Counted from the first letter of the stretch, positions 7,639-15,283 are shown. The stretch: DNA of 17,046 nt from DASXTW01 sp046726275 (GCA_046726275.1 JBKPAF010000025.1:1-17046), one strand, 5' to 3'. The notes: generated from the letters alone by a model not told the origin. Translations and numbers: made by a program.

Positions 7639-8235
7639 CTATTCGGTCCGCCGAGCCTGGATCACCGCAGTCAGCTTCATGGCAGACCCGAGCAGGGCGA
7701 GCGCGCCACCGAAGGCCGCGACCCACGGCCAGTACGTGGCCTCTGACAGGATGGGAGGGTGACGGTGCTGGATCACGGCGGCGATCATGATGAGCAGCCC
7801 GAGTACCCCGAACGCTCCTGCCTCGATCATCGGGTCGAGAGGCCGCCGGCGCACGTACAGCGCGAACGCGAGTCCGATCACTCCGGCCAGCGCGGCGACC
7901 AGCGACCAGTGGAGGCTCCACGCGCCCAGGTATCTCGAGCTGTCGCCGAAGCGTGACCAGGGAAGGAGAGAGCTGAGCACGACGACCGCGAAACCGGCGA
8001 GAACGAGCCTTCCTCCTCGCGGCTGGATCGGGGTGGGGAGGGAGTCCGCGGCGGGGGCATCCTCGAGCACGGCGGCCAGGCATTCTCGACCGACGAGGGT
8101 GCCACGAACGGGGGTCCCGCAGGCAACACAGAGTGAGCGCCCGCAGACATCGCACGAGCCAACCGAGGCGGCGCCGGGATGTGTGGCACACCGGCCCGGC
8201 CGGGCCTGGGTCTGGCCCTCCTTCAGGTCGCGCAC
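7639..8235 (-). CDS. Zinc-finger (B-box-like) four-helix membrane protein
   Basis: 198 residues starting at GTG (8235-8233). The first 55 residues hold a B-box-like zinc-binding cluster: Cys16, His19, Cys28, Cys31, Cys36, Cys39 and Cys52 (CATHPGAASVGSCDVCG, then SLCVACG). Such modules at the front of actinobacterial membrane proteins (B-box zinc finger and rhomboid or Yip1-like proteins) are common, with unknown partners. After a proline-rich linker come hydrophobic helices at about 75-95, 108-128, 138-157 and 167-187. The first ends in LLPW, as in the neighbouring 150-residue protein. No Shine-Dalgarno is visible, but a TAGGCT -10 element ends six bases before the GTG, suggesting a leaderless start. 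It is divergent from purN. Function unknown; a sensor or membrane scaffold role is only a guess. Confidence 0.85.
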   Translation of the reverse strand: MRDLKEGQTQARPGRCATHPGAASVGSCDVCGRSLCVACGTPVRGTLVGRECLAAVLEDAPAADSLPTPIQPRGGRLVLAGFAVVVLSSLLPWSRFGDSSRYLGAWSLHWSLVAALAGVIGLAFALYVRRRPLDPMIEAGAFGVLGLLIMIAAVIQHRHPPILSEATYWPWVAAFGGALALLGSAMKLTAVIQARRTE

Positions 8236-8241
8236 GCAACT

Positions 8242-8247
8242 AGCCTA
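8242..8247 (-). promoter_or_regulatory. Possible -10 element TAGGCT, leaderless GTG start
   Basis: Reverse-strand TAGGCT (TAnnnT pattern) is followed by six bases and then the GTG of the zinc-finger protein at 8235, the same geometry as at 3190. No clear -35 box. Confidence 0.38.
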
Positions 8248-8298
8248 CGCGGTGGTCGGACGCGAGGAAGTCTTTCGACCTCCCTTGACCTTTCGGGA

Positions 8299-8328
8299 TT
8301 GACACTCGCGCGGCGGCCCGAATAGCGT
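8299..8328 (+). promoter_or_regulatory. Promoter TTGACA-18-TAGCGT for purN
   Basis: A perfect -35 hexamer TTGACA (8299-8304) and a TAnnnT -10 element TAGCGT (8323-8328) with an 18-base spacer. The purN GTG begins nine bases after the -10 box, so the message would start at or within two bases of the start codon. No Shine-Dalgarno precedes the GTG. It would drive purN-purH and perhaps the genes beyond. Confidence 0.6.
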
Positions 8329-8336
8329 GGCGCCCC

Positions 8337-8963
8337 GTGGAAGCGCGGATCGCGGTGCTCGCCTCGGGCGCTGGGACGAACCTGCAGGCGCTCCTGGACG
8401 ATCCGCATGTCGGCCCTCAGATCGAGCTCGTGGTATCCGACCGGCCGGGGGCAGCGGCTCTGGGTCGCGCGAGGGGCCGCGGCATCAAGGCCGTGGTGCT
8501 GGAGGCCTCCCACTACCCCTCGCGGGAGGAGTTCGACGTGGCTCTGACCCGCCTGTTGGAGGAGGAGGCGATCGAGTTCGTCCTGCTCGCCGGCTACATG
8601 CGGATCCTGGGAGCGAGCACCGTGCGGGCCTTTCGAGAGCGGATCCTGAACGTCCATCCCTCGCTGCTCCCGACGTTCCCGGGCGCCCACGCCGTGCGCG
8701 ACGCGCTGGGATGGGGCGTCAAGGTCACGGGAGCGACCGTCCATCTGGTGGACGAGGAGGTCGACCACGGGCCCGTCGTCCTCCAGGAGCCCGTCCTGGT
8801 CCTCCCCGACGACGACGAACGGTCCCTGCATCAGAAGATCCAGGCGGTCGAACATCGTCTGTTCCCCCGGGCGGCCAGGCTCCTCGCCGAGGGCAGGTTG
8901 AAGGTCGAAGGGAGGCTCGTGCACATCATCGGAGACGACTTCGAGCCCACGAGGGAGCCGTGA
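8337..8963 (+). CDS. purN: Phosphoribosylglycinamide formyltransferase
   Basis: 208-residue GAR transformylase of de novo purine synthesis; it moves the formyl group of 10-formyl-tetrahydrofolate to GAR. The GAR-phosphate loop is VLASGAGTNLQALL (7-20). The catalytic triad is visible: Asn105 and His107 in ILNVHPSLLPTFPG and Asp143 in EEVDHGPVVLQ. The length is usual. The start is GTG at 8337; a TTGACA/TAGCGT promoter puts transcription at the start codon, consistent with leaderless translation. The stop TGA overlaps the GTG of purH (GTGA, 8960-8963), so the two are coupled. The same sucCD...purN-purH order is known in mycobacteria and streptomycetes. Confidence 0.97.
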   Translation: MEARIAVLASGAGTNLQALLDDPHVGPQIELVVSDRPGAAALGRARGRGIKAVVLEASHYPSREEFDVALTRLLEEEAIEFVLLAGYMRILGASTVRAFRERILNVHPSLLPTFPGAHAVRDALGWGVKVTGATVHLVDEEVDHGPVVLQEPVLVLPDDDERSLHQKIQAVEHRLFPRAARLLAEGRLKVEGRLVHIIGDDFEPTREP

Positions 8964-10552
8964 GCGACGCACTTCCGATCCACCGGGCCCTCGTGGCCGT
9001 CGCCGACAAGACCAGCGTGGTGGAGCTCGCCCGGGGGTTGGTGGACCGGGGGGTCGAGGTGGTCTCGACCGGCAACACGGCCCGGGCGTTGGAGGAAGCG
9101 GGCATCCCGGTCACGCCTGTGGCCTCCGTCACAGGATTTCCCGAGTTGCTGGAGGGGCGGGTGAAGACGCTCCACCCCCGAATCCACGGGGGGATCCTCG
9201 CGGACAAGAACAAGCCCTCCCACCTCAAGGAGCTTGGGGAGCACGGCATCGAGCCGTTCGACCTGGTCGTGGTCAACCTCTATCCGTTCCTGGAGACGGT
9301 GATGTCCGGCGCGCCGGCTCCCGACGTCATCGAGCAGATCGACGTCGGTGGGCCAGCCATGGTCCGGGCGGCCGCCAAGAACTTCGAGTCGGTAGGCGTG
9401 GTGGTTCGGCCGGATGACTACGGCGCGATCCTCTATGAGCTCGACGAGCTGGGCGGGCTCTCACGGGAGACCCGATACCGGTTTGCCCGCGAAGCGTTCT
9501 CGCACACGAGCGCGTACGACACGGCCATCGCCGCCTGGTTCGTCGAGCAGGAACCCGAGGGGGAGATGCTCGCAGCCGAACCGGAAGGATCGATCGCGGA
9601 GGAAGAGCAGGAAGGGCTTCCGGAGTTCCTTTCCATTGCCATGTCCCGGCGGTCCATCCTCCGGTACGGGGAGAACCCCCACCAGCGTGGCGCCCTGTAC
9701 ACGCCGGAAGGGGGACCCGAACCGCTCGGGGGCGCCGAGGTCCTCCAGGGCAAGGAGATGTCGTTCAACAACTGGTTGGACGCTGAGGCCGCCCGCGCCG
9801 TGGCCTTCCTGTTCGAACGACCGGTTGTCGCCATCGTTAAGCACAACAATCCCTGTGGGGTGGCGCTGGGCGGATCGCTTCCCGAGGCGTATGCCCGCGC
9901 CCTGGACGGCGATCGGATCTCGGCGTTCGGCGGGATCGTCGCATTCAATCGCGAGGTGGACGAGGGCACGGCCCAGGCCATGGCCGCCGTGTTCACCGAG
10001 GTCGTTCTCGCCCCCGGCTACACGGACGGAGCCCTCGCCGTCTTTGCCGAGAAGGCAAATCTCCGAGTGCTCCGGGCGCCGGCGCCCGGTGCGGCCGGGC
10101 TCGACGTGCGTTTCCTCGAAGGCGGGGCCCTGATTCAAGACATGGATCAGATCGTCGAAACCAGGTCCGACATGAAGGTCGTGACTTCCCGGGAACCGTC
10201 CGAGGAGGAGTGGGAGGACCTGCTGTTCGCCTGGACGGTGGCGGCCCGGGTGAAGTCGAATGCGATCGTCCTGGCGAAGGACCTGGCCACCGTCGCCATC
10301 GGTGCGGGTCAGATGAACAGACTGACGTCCGTCGATATCGCGTCTCGCCATGCGGGAGAGAGGGCCAGGGGGGCCAGCCTTGCTTCGGACGCGTTCTTTC
10401 CGTTCCGCGACGGCCTGGATCGCGCGGCCGAAGCCGGCATCGTCGCCGTGATCCAGCCCGGTGGCTCGGTTCGGGACGAGGAGGTCATCGCGTCGGCGGA
10501 GGAACACGGCCTGGCCATGGTGTTCACGGGCAGGCGGCACTTTCGCCACTGA
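8960..10552 (+). CDS. purH: Bifunctional AICAR formyltransferase/IMP cyclohydrolase
   Basis: 530-residue enzyme for the last two steps of IMP synthesis. The N-terminal MGS-like domain is the cyclohydrolase (VADKTSVVELARGL near 15-28; TGFPELLEGRVKTLHPRIHG near 55-75). The C-terminal part is the AICAR transformylase, with RYGENPHQRGALY and the catalytic Lys294-His295 in IVKHNNPCGVA. Both the gene length and these blocks match the family. The GTG at 8960 is chosen because it overlaps the purN stop, has GAGGGA seven bases or so upstream, and the protein then begins SDALPIHRALVAVADK; the open frame extends further upstream only as a shadow inside purN. A short acidic insertion (EPEGEMLAAEPEGSIAEEEQ, about 195-215) lies between the two domains. 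It ends 52 bases before folD, which supplies its folate cofactor. Confidence 0.97.
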   Translation: MSDALPIHRALVAVADKTSVVELARGLVDRGVEVVSTGNTARALEEAGIPVTPVASVTGFPELLEGRVKTLHPRIHGGILADKNKPSHLKELGEHGIEPFDLVVVNLYPFLETVMSGAPAPDVIEQIDVGGPAMVRAAAKNFESVGVVVRPDDYGAILYELDELGGLSRETRYRFAREAFSHTSAYDTAIAAWFVEQEPEGEMLAAEPEGSIAEEEQEGLPEFLSIAMSRRSILRYGENPHQRGALYTPEGGPEPLGGAEVLQGKEMSFNNWLDAEAARAVAFLFERPVVAIVKHNNPCGVALGGSLPEAYARALDGDRISAFGGIVAFNREVDEGTAQAMAAVFTEVVLAPGYTDGALAVFAEKANLRVLRAPAPGAAGLDVRFLEGGALIQDMDQIVETRSDMKVVTSREPSEEEWEDLLFAWTVAARVKSNAIVLAKDLATVAIGAGQMNRLTSVDIASRHAGERARGASLASDAFFPFRDGLDRAAEAGIVAVIQPGGSVRDEEVIASAEEHGLAMVFTGRRHFRH

Positions 10553-10591
10553 GTCGATCGATGACGGGAGCTTCCACCTCGTACGGACGCG

Positions 10592-10597
10592 TACCCT
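10592..10597 (+). promoter_or_regulatory. Possible -10 element TACCCT, leaderless folD start
   Basis: TACCCT (TAnnnT) ends seven bases before the ATG of folD at 10605, and no Shine-Dalgarno is present, the pattern of a leaderless start. A short inverted repeat, GTACG/CGTAC (10581-10585 and 10590-10594), overlaps the -10 element. No convincing -35 box. Confidence 0.33.
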
Positions 10598-10604
10598 GGT
10601 GCAC

Positions 10605-11480
10605 ATGACGGCGAAGATCCTGGATGGGAAGTCCGTCGCCGGCGCGGTGCGAGCCGAGGTCGCCGAGCGCGTCAAGTCTCTGTCCGATCGGGGGGTCACT
10701 CCGGGACTGGCCGCTGTCCTCGTCGGCGAGGACGAGCCGTCGAAGATCTATGTCGGAGGCAAGCAGAAAGCCTCAGCCGAGGTTGGCATCCATTCCGAAC
10801 GTCTCGACCTTCCCGCCGACATCTCACAGCAGGACCTGATCGAACAGATCGAGCGGTTGAATCGTGATCCCGACGTCCACGGCATCCTGGTCCAGCTTCC
10901 CCTGCCAGCGCACATCGAGGTCACTCCTGTTCACGAAGCGATCGAGCCGACCAAGGACGTCGATGGACTCACTCCCTTCAGCGTGGGGCGCATGGTCCGC
11001 GGAGAGCCGATCTTCCTTCCGTGCACTCCGCTCGGGATCGTGGAGCTGCTGGTCCGATCCGGCGTCACCCTGGAGCACACGGAGGTGGTGATCGTGGGCA
11101 GGGGCGCGTTGGTCGGTCTGCCGCTGGCGATCATGCTGGCGCAGAAGGCTCCTCGAGCCAACGCCACAGTGACCGTGTGCCACACGGGAACGCTGGACCT
11201 GCGGAAACATACCCGTCGGGCCGAGATCCTGGTCGTCGCCGCCGGTCGGCCGGGCATCGTCACGGCCGACATGGTCATGCCAGGGGCGACGGTGGTGGAC
11301 GTGGCGGTGAACCGCTTGCCTGACGGCCGTCTTGTCGGGGACGTCGACTTCGAGGAGGTCGCAAAGGTTGCGGGAGCCATCACGCCGGTGCCGGGCGGGA
11401 TCGGCCCCATGACCATCGCCATGCTGCTCGTCAACACGGTGACGGCGGCAGAGCGGAGCCTCGACCAGCAGTCCTCCTGA
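10605..11480 (+). CDS. folD: Methylenetetrahydrofolate dehydrogenase/methenyltetrahydrofolate cyclohydrolase
   Basis: 291-residue bifunctional FolD, which interconverts 5,10-methylene-, 5,10-methenyl- and 10-formyl-tetrahydrofolate with NADP. The Tyr49-x3-Lys53 catalytic pair is in KIYVGGKQKAS, followed by VQLPLPAHI (97-104), the conserved Asp120 (KDVDGLTPFSVG), the dinucleotide loop VIVGRGALVGLPLA (162-175; serine of the usual GRS is glycine here) and the C-terminal TPVPGGIGPMT (260-270). ATG at 10605 is the start; the preceding frame has no family similarity. It stops as the next gene begins (TGATG), so it is coupled to the MetF-like reductase. Its product, 10-formyl-tetrahydrofolate, is the donor used by PurN and PurH upstream. 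Confidence 0.96.
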   Translation: MTAKILDGKSVAGAVRAEVAERVKSLSDRGVTPGLAAVLVGEDEPSKIYVGGKQKASAEVGIHSERLDLPADISQQDLIEQIERLNRDPDVHGILVQLPLPAHIEVTPVHEAIEPTKDVDGLTPFSVGRMVRGEPIFLPCTPLGIVELLVRSGVTLEHTEVVIVGRGALVGLPLAIMLAQKAPRANATVTVCHTGTLDLRKHTRRAEILVVAAGRPGIVTADMVMPGATVVDVAVNRLPDGRLVGDVDFEEVAKVAGAITPVPGGIGPMTIAMLLVNTVTAAERSLDQQSS

Positions 11481-12403
11481 TGACCCTTCGGTCGGAGAGC
11501 CGGCTGGAGCGCCTGCTCCACCAAGGGGTGTTCTGCGTGACGGCCGAGGTCGTGCCGCCCCGATCCGCCGACGGGGCGGCCGTCACCGCACAGGCGAGAG
11601 GGCTGGTGGGATACGCGGATGCCGTGAACGTCACCGACAATCCGACATCGTCGGCGCACATGTCACCGGTGGCCGGAGCCGCCCTCGTCGCGGCGGCCGG
11701 CCTGGAGCCGGTGGTGCAGATGACTTGCCGGGATCGCAACCGCTTGGGTCTGACCAGCGACCTTTTGGGGGCGTGGGCCCTCGGCACCAGGAACGTCCTT
11801 TGCCTCACGGGCGATCCTCCCGGCGTCGGTGACCACCCGGAGGCGAAGACCGTGTACGACCTGTCGGTGATGGAGCTGGTCGGGCTGGCCGACCGCCTCC
11901 GCCGGGAGGGCACGATGTTGTCCGGAGCCCAGGTCGACCCTCCGCCTCGCTATTTCATCGGGGTTGCGGACGTTCCGCTGACCCCCGGCTATTCGTTCGA
12001 GCGGCTAGAGGAGAAGGCGGACGCGGGGGCCGACTTCGTTCAGACCCAGATCGTCTTCGACGTCGAGGCGTTCGAATCCTGGGCCGAGAAGGCCAGAGAG
12101 AGGGGAATCCTCGAGCGGATGTTCGTGCTCGCGGGCGTGGCCGTCGCGCGAGGACCCAGATCGGCCCGGTACATCAACGACCACTTGCCGGGGGTAACGG
12201 TTCCCAAGCGCGTCATCGAGCTCTTGGAGAGCGCGGGTCCGGAAGCCGGGGCGGAGGCGGTCCGGCTCACCGTTGAAGTGGTGGCCAAGCTCAAGACCAT
12301 CAAGGGGATCGCGGGGATCCACGTCATGGGCCTCGGCCAGATGGAGCCCGTCCGCCACGTCATCGAATCGGCGGGACTCCTGCCCCGGCAGGCGCTGGCC
12401 TGA
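11480..12403 (+). CDS. metF: Methylenetetrahydrofolate reductase family protein (MetF-like)
   Basis: 307-residue flavin-dependent TIM-barrel of the methylenetetrahydrofolate reductase family, expected to reduce 5,10-methylene- to 5-methyl-tetrahydrofolate for methionine synthesis. Family signs are the early glutamate in TAEVVPPRS (Glu23), VNVTDNPTSSAHMSP (49-63), VQMTCRDRNRLGLTSDLLGA (about 79-98), VLCLTGDPPGVGD and the later GADFVQTQIVFD and GIHVMG blocks. The sequence is of the divergent type that uses TCRDRNR rather than the E. coli-like block, so the electron donor is not certain. The ATG overlaps the last base of the folD stop. Twenty bases separate it from the next gene. The neighbours argue for a real folate role. 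Confidence 0.85.
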   Translation: MTLRSESRLERLLHQGVFCVTAEVVPPRSADGAAVTAQARGLVGYADAVNVTDNPTSSAHMSPVAGAALVAAAGLEPVVQMTCRDRNRLGLTSDLLGAWALGTRNVLCLTGDPPGVGDHPEAKTVYDLSVMELVGLADRLRREGTMLSGAQVDPPPRYFIGVADVPLTPGYSFERLEEKADAGADFVQTQIVFDVEAFESWAEKARERGILERMFVLAGVAVARGPRSARYINDHLPGVTVPKRVIELLESAGPEAGAEAVRLTVEVVAKLKTIKGIAGIHVMGLGQMEPVRHVIESAGLLPRQALA

Positions 12404-12423
12404 CGCTCGAGCCGAGCTAATAC

Positions 12424-13641
12424 ATGCCGGCCGAGCGCGCGGCCCCGAGATGGGAAGGTCTCCTGGGCTGGGCGACCGGGCCCGTCCGCAGGATGTGGGA
12501 CTCCCGCGAGCCGCTCGATGCCTACGCGCTCGTGCACCTCGCGAGCGCTGGCGCCGACGCGCTCGTCGTCATCGCGCTGGCCGACTCCGTGTTCTTCTCG
12601 CTCCCGGTGGGGGAAGCGAAGCTGAAGGTGGCGCTCTACCTGGCGCTCACCATGGCGCCGGTGGCTGTGGCCGCCCCGCTCCTCGTGTTGCTGCTTGACC
12701 GAGGAGGGTTGCTCCGAACCCTTGCCTTCGGAGCCGCCGCAAGCAGATCGCTCGTGGCCATCTTCGCGGCTCCGCGGTTCGACACGCTGCTGCTCTTCCC
12801 CCTGGCCTTCCTCCTCCTGGTGCTGTCCAAGGTCGCCGGCATCAGCAAGAACGGGCTCATCATGGCGTACGCACCGCACCAGGAAGGCCTCGTGGCGGCG
12901 AATGCCCGCTTGGGAAGGATCGGCGTGGCCGGAGGTCTGGTCGCGGCCGGGCCGGGATTGGCGGTGGTGAGGCTGAACGGGTCCGCCGGTGTGCTCTATC
13001 TCGCGGCGATCGCCTATGCGGTGGCTGCGCTCCTGACCGCGCGGCTGCCGCTTCCCGCGACCACCCCGAGGGAGGGGGAGGTCTCCCGTCTGGGCCGCGT
13101 GGAGAGGCTGAGGACGGCGGCTGCCGGGACGGCCGGGCTGAAGGCGGCGAGCGGGTTCCTCCTCTTCCTGCTGGCGTTCGGCCTCCGAGGGAACAGTCGC
13201 CCCGCTTACTGGTTCGGCATCGTGGCCGGTGTCGCTGCCGTCGGCGGGCTCCTAGGGGACATCGCCGCTCCGAGGGTTTCACAGGTGCTTCGGGAAGAGG
13301 CCGTGGTCTTCGGGTCGATCACCGCGGCAGGGGTCGCGGCCCTTCTGGCGTTCACGGAGTTCGATCTGTTTCCCTTGGCGATCTTCGCTGGGCTCGCCGC
13401 GATGAGCACCGAGTTCGGGCGTCTCTCGTTTCAGAGCCTGATGCAGAGGTTCGCCCCAACCGGGGCGCACGGACGCGTCTTCGTCCGATACGAGGTGGTG
13501 TTCCAGCTCGCCTGGGTCGGGGGCGCCTTCCTCGCTGCCGTCCTGGACCTTGCCTTCCGCACCGGGCTGCTCATCCTTGCGGCGTTCTATCTCGCGTTGG
13601 CCCTGAACTACCTGGTGCAAACGGTGTTTCGACGCCGCTAG
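12424..13641 (+). CDS. MFS-like multi-pass membrane transporter
   Basis: 405 residues, with about ten to twelve hydrophobic helices and a polar central stretch near 207-232 (LPLPATTPREGEVSRLGRVE), the usual two-bundle layout of the major facilitator superfamily. The motif-like segments LVAANARLGRIGVAGGLVAA (about 156-175, helix 5 region) and QRFAPTGAHGRVFVRYEV (341-358, loop before helix 11) fit MFS_1/MFS_3 drug- or metabolite-exporter-like proteins. The substrate cannot be read from sequence. The start at 12424 follows TAATAC with no clear ribosome site. It lies 20 bases after metF in the same direction, so it may be the last gene of the purine-folate operon. It is convergent with the CBS protein, nine bases apart. 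Confidence 0.72.
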   Translation: MPAERAAPRWEGLLGWATGPVRRMWDSREPLDAYALVHLASAGADALVVIALADSVFFSLPVGEAKLKVALYLALTMAPVAVAAPLLVLLLDRGGLLRTLAFGAAASRSLVAIFAAPRFDTLLLFPLAFLLLVLSKVAGISKNGLIMAYAPHQEGLVAANARLGRIGVAGGLVAAGPGLAVVRLNGSAGVLYLAAIAYAVAALLTARLPLPATTPREGEVSRLGRVERLRTAAAGTAGLKAASGFLLFLLAFGLRGNSRPAYWFGIVAGVAAVGGLLGDIAAPRVSQVLREEAVVFGSITAAGVAALLAFTEFDLFPLAIFAGLAAMSTEFGRLSFQSLMQRFAPTGAHGRVFVRYEVVFQLAWVGGAFLAAVLDLAFRTGLLILAAFYLALALNYLVQTVFRRR

Positions 13642-13650
13642 AGTCCCGGG

Positions 13651-14115
13651 CTAATCCCAGGCGCCGTGCTCGATCCGCTTGAGCCGGCGTTCCCTGACCA
13701 GCTCGGACGCCTCCACCAGGGCCTCCAGCCGCTCGGGCTCATTGAGCGCGCCGGCCAGCACGCCGGCCAGGTCCCGCTGGGAAACCACGCCGACCACCTT
13801 CCCCCCATCGATGACCGGAAGGTGGCGGATCCAGCGATCGGCCATGATCTTTGCCGCCTCCCGGAGCGACGTCTGCGGTCCTACCGTGATCAGATCCTTC
13901 GTCATGATCTCGGAGACGCGGGTCTCCTTCGTATTCGTCCCAGAGGCCACGGCCTTCAGGACGTCGCGCTCGGTGAGGATGCCGACCAGGTCTTCGCCGT
14001 CCATGACCAGCAGCGATCCGGTCTGCTGCCTCCACATCTTGGTCGCGGCCTGGCCGACCGTGTCATCGGGCTGGTCCGTCACCGCGGCGTTGGTCATGAT
14101 CTCCGACACTCTCAT
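13651..14115 (-). CDS. Two-CBS-domain protein coupled to citrate synthase
   Basis: 154-residue cytosolic protein consisting almost only of a CBS pair (Bateman module): the first domain is near 1-57 (MRVSEIMTNAAVTDQPDDTV, ending VGILTERDVLKAV), the second near 67-120 (VSEIMTKDLITVGPQTSLRE, ending VVGVVSQRDLAGVL). Such pairs bind adenine nucleotides, S-adenosylmethionine or similar ligands and act as sensors. A basic C-terminal tail (SELVRERRLKRIEHGAWD) follows. The ATG at 14115 overlaps the citrate synthase stop (ATGA, 14115-14112), so it is translated with it, and an AGAGG lies seven or so bases upstream. The context suggests a regulator of citrate synthase or of TCA flux, but this is inference; a frame extending upstream is only the shadow of citrate synthase. 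Confidence 0.9.
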   Translation of the reverse strand: MRVSEIMTNAAVTDQPDDTVGQAATKMWRQQTGSLLVMDGEDLVGILTERDVLKAVASGTNTKETRVSEIMTKDLITVGPQTSLREAAKIMADRWIRHLPVIDGGKVVGVVSQRDLAGVLAGALNEPERLEALVEASELVRERRLKRIEHGAWD

Positions 14116-15248
14116 GAGGCTGCCTCTTCGCGCTCGTCGATGGGCACATACGTCTGGTCTTTGGGGCCGATGTACTCGGAGTCGGGCCGGATGATGCGAT
14201 TGTCCGCGTACTGCTCGCGGATGTGGGCGGTCCACCCTGCCGCGCGGGCGGCCGCGAACATCGGCGTGAACAGGTCTCGGGGAAGACCGAGGTAGTGCAG
14301 CACGCTCCCCGCGTAGAAGTCGACGTTCGGCCGGAGTCCCTTCTCCTCCAGGACAACCTTCTCCACCACCCGCGAGATCTCATACCACTTGGGCTCGCCG
14401 GCCGCCTCGCCGAGCTCCTGCGAGATGCGGCGAAGAATCTTGGCCCTGGGGTCGTCAACGTGCCGGTACACGCGGTGCCCGAACCCCATGATCTTCTCCT
14501 TGCGGCCAAAGATGTCCTTGACGAAGGCCTCCGCGCGGTCGACCTCGCCTATCTCCTCGAGCATCTGCATGGCCAGCTCGTTGGCGCCACCGTGGAGGGG
14601 CCCCTTGAGGGCGGCGATGGCCGCCACCACGGCCGAGTGGATGTCGGCGAGCGTCGAGGCCACCACCCGGGCCGTGAACGTCGACGCGTTCATGGTGTGG
14701 TCGGCATAGAGGATGAATTGGATGTCGAAGGCCCGGGCAGCTTCCTGTGAGGGCTCCTCTCCCGACAGCATGTACAGGAAGTTGGCGGCGTGAGGGAGCT
14801 TGGGGTTCGGCTCGACCTCGGGCCGCTCGTTTCGATGGCGGTCGTACGAGGCGATGAGCGTGGGCATGAGCGATATCAGCCGGATCGCCTTGTGGTAGTT
14901 GGCCTCCGGAGACTGATCCCATCCGTCCGGGTCGTAGGCCGACGCGGCCGAGATGGCCGTACGGAGCATCGACATCGGGGAGGTCTGCTCGGCGAGGGTC
15001 GGCATCAGGCTGATCACGAAGTCGGCCGCCTCCCGGTCGTTGACCATCTGCTCGGTGAGCTCGTCGAGCTCGCTCTGGTTTGGTAGTCGGAGATGGTGCA
15101 GGAGGAACACGACCTCTTCGAACGTGGAATGCCCTGCCAGGTCGTCGATGGAATAGCCTGCGTACCAGAGCTTCCCGAGTTTACCGTCGATGTCGGAGAT
15201 TGCGGTCTGCGCCGCGACGACGTCCTCGAGACCCTTTTCTACCGTCAC
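14112..15248 (-). CDS. gltA: Citrate synthase
   Basis: Condenses oxaloacetate and acetyl-CoA to citrate. With a GTG start at 15248 it has 378 residues, normal for dimeric bacterial enzymes. The catalytic triad is present: His219 (GPLHGGANE), His258 (IMGFGHRVYRH) and Asp310 (RPNVDFYAGSV); the substrate-binding His183 is in YADHTMNAST. The GTG is preceded six bases upstream by GAGGAG and gives the usual beginning (VTVEKGLEDVVAAQTAISDI). A TTG at 15287 would add 13 residues but has no ribosome site. It could in principle be a 2-methylcitrate synthase, but adjacency to isocitrate dehydrogenase favours citrate synthase. It is the first gene of a two-gene operon with the CBS protein. Confidence 0.94.
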   Translation of the reverse strand: MTVEKGLEDVVAAQTAISDIDGKLGKLWYAGYSIDDLAGHSTFEEVVFLLHHLRLPNQSELDELTEQMVNDREAADFVISLMPTLAEQTSPMSMLRTAISAASAYDPDGWDQSPEANYHKAIRLISLMPTLIASYDRHRNERPEVEPNPKLPHAANFLYMLSGEEPSQEAARAFDIQFILYADHTMNASTFTARVVASTLADIHSAVVAAIAALKGPLHGGANELAMQMLEEIGEVDRAEAFVKDIFGRKEKIMGFGHRVYRHVDDPRAKILRRISQELGEAAGEPKWYEISRVVEKVVLEEKGLRPNVDFYAGSVLHYLGLPRDLFTPMFAAARAAGWTAHIREQYADNRIIRPDSEYIGPKDQTYVPIDEREEAAS

Positions 15249-15277
15249 GGGCAGCTCCTCACCGGCCGGTTTCCCCG

Positions 15278-15283
15278 AGTCTA
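15278..15283 (-). promoter_or_regulatory. Possible -10 element TAGACT for citrate synthase
   Basis: Reverse-strand TAGACT (TAnnnT) would give a leader of about 23 bases including the GAGGAG ribosome site. It also supports the GTG at 15248 over the upstream TTG, which would lie between the -10 and -35 regions. No clear -35 box. Confidence 0.4.

Noticed and set aside
8327..8959. Upstream extension of purH through the whole of purN
   Set aside because: The extra 211 residues have no family pattern, and the GTG at 8960 has a ribosome site and the normal purH beginning.
9461..10699. Long antisense open frame opposite purH, and similar ones at 2119-3180 and 3730-4830
   Set aside because: They lie opposite unmistakable genes, are low-complexity and rich in Arg, Gly, Pro and Asp, and arise in high-GC DNA because third-position G/C suppresses stops on the other strand.
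12405..12417. Hairpin GCTCG-AGC-CGAGC after metF as a terminator
   Set aside because: Five-base stem with no T-run; too weak, and the next gene starts seven bases later.
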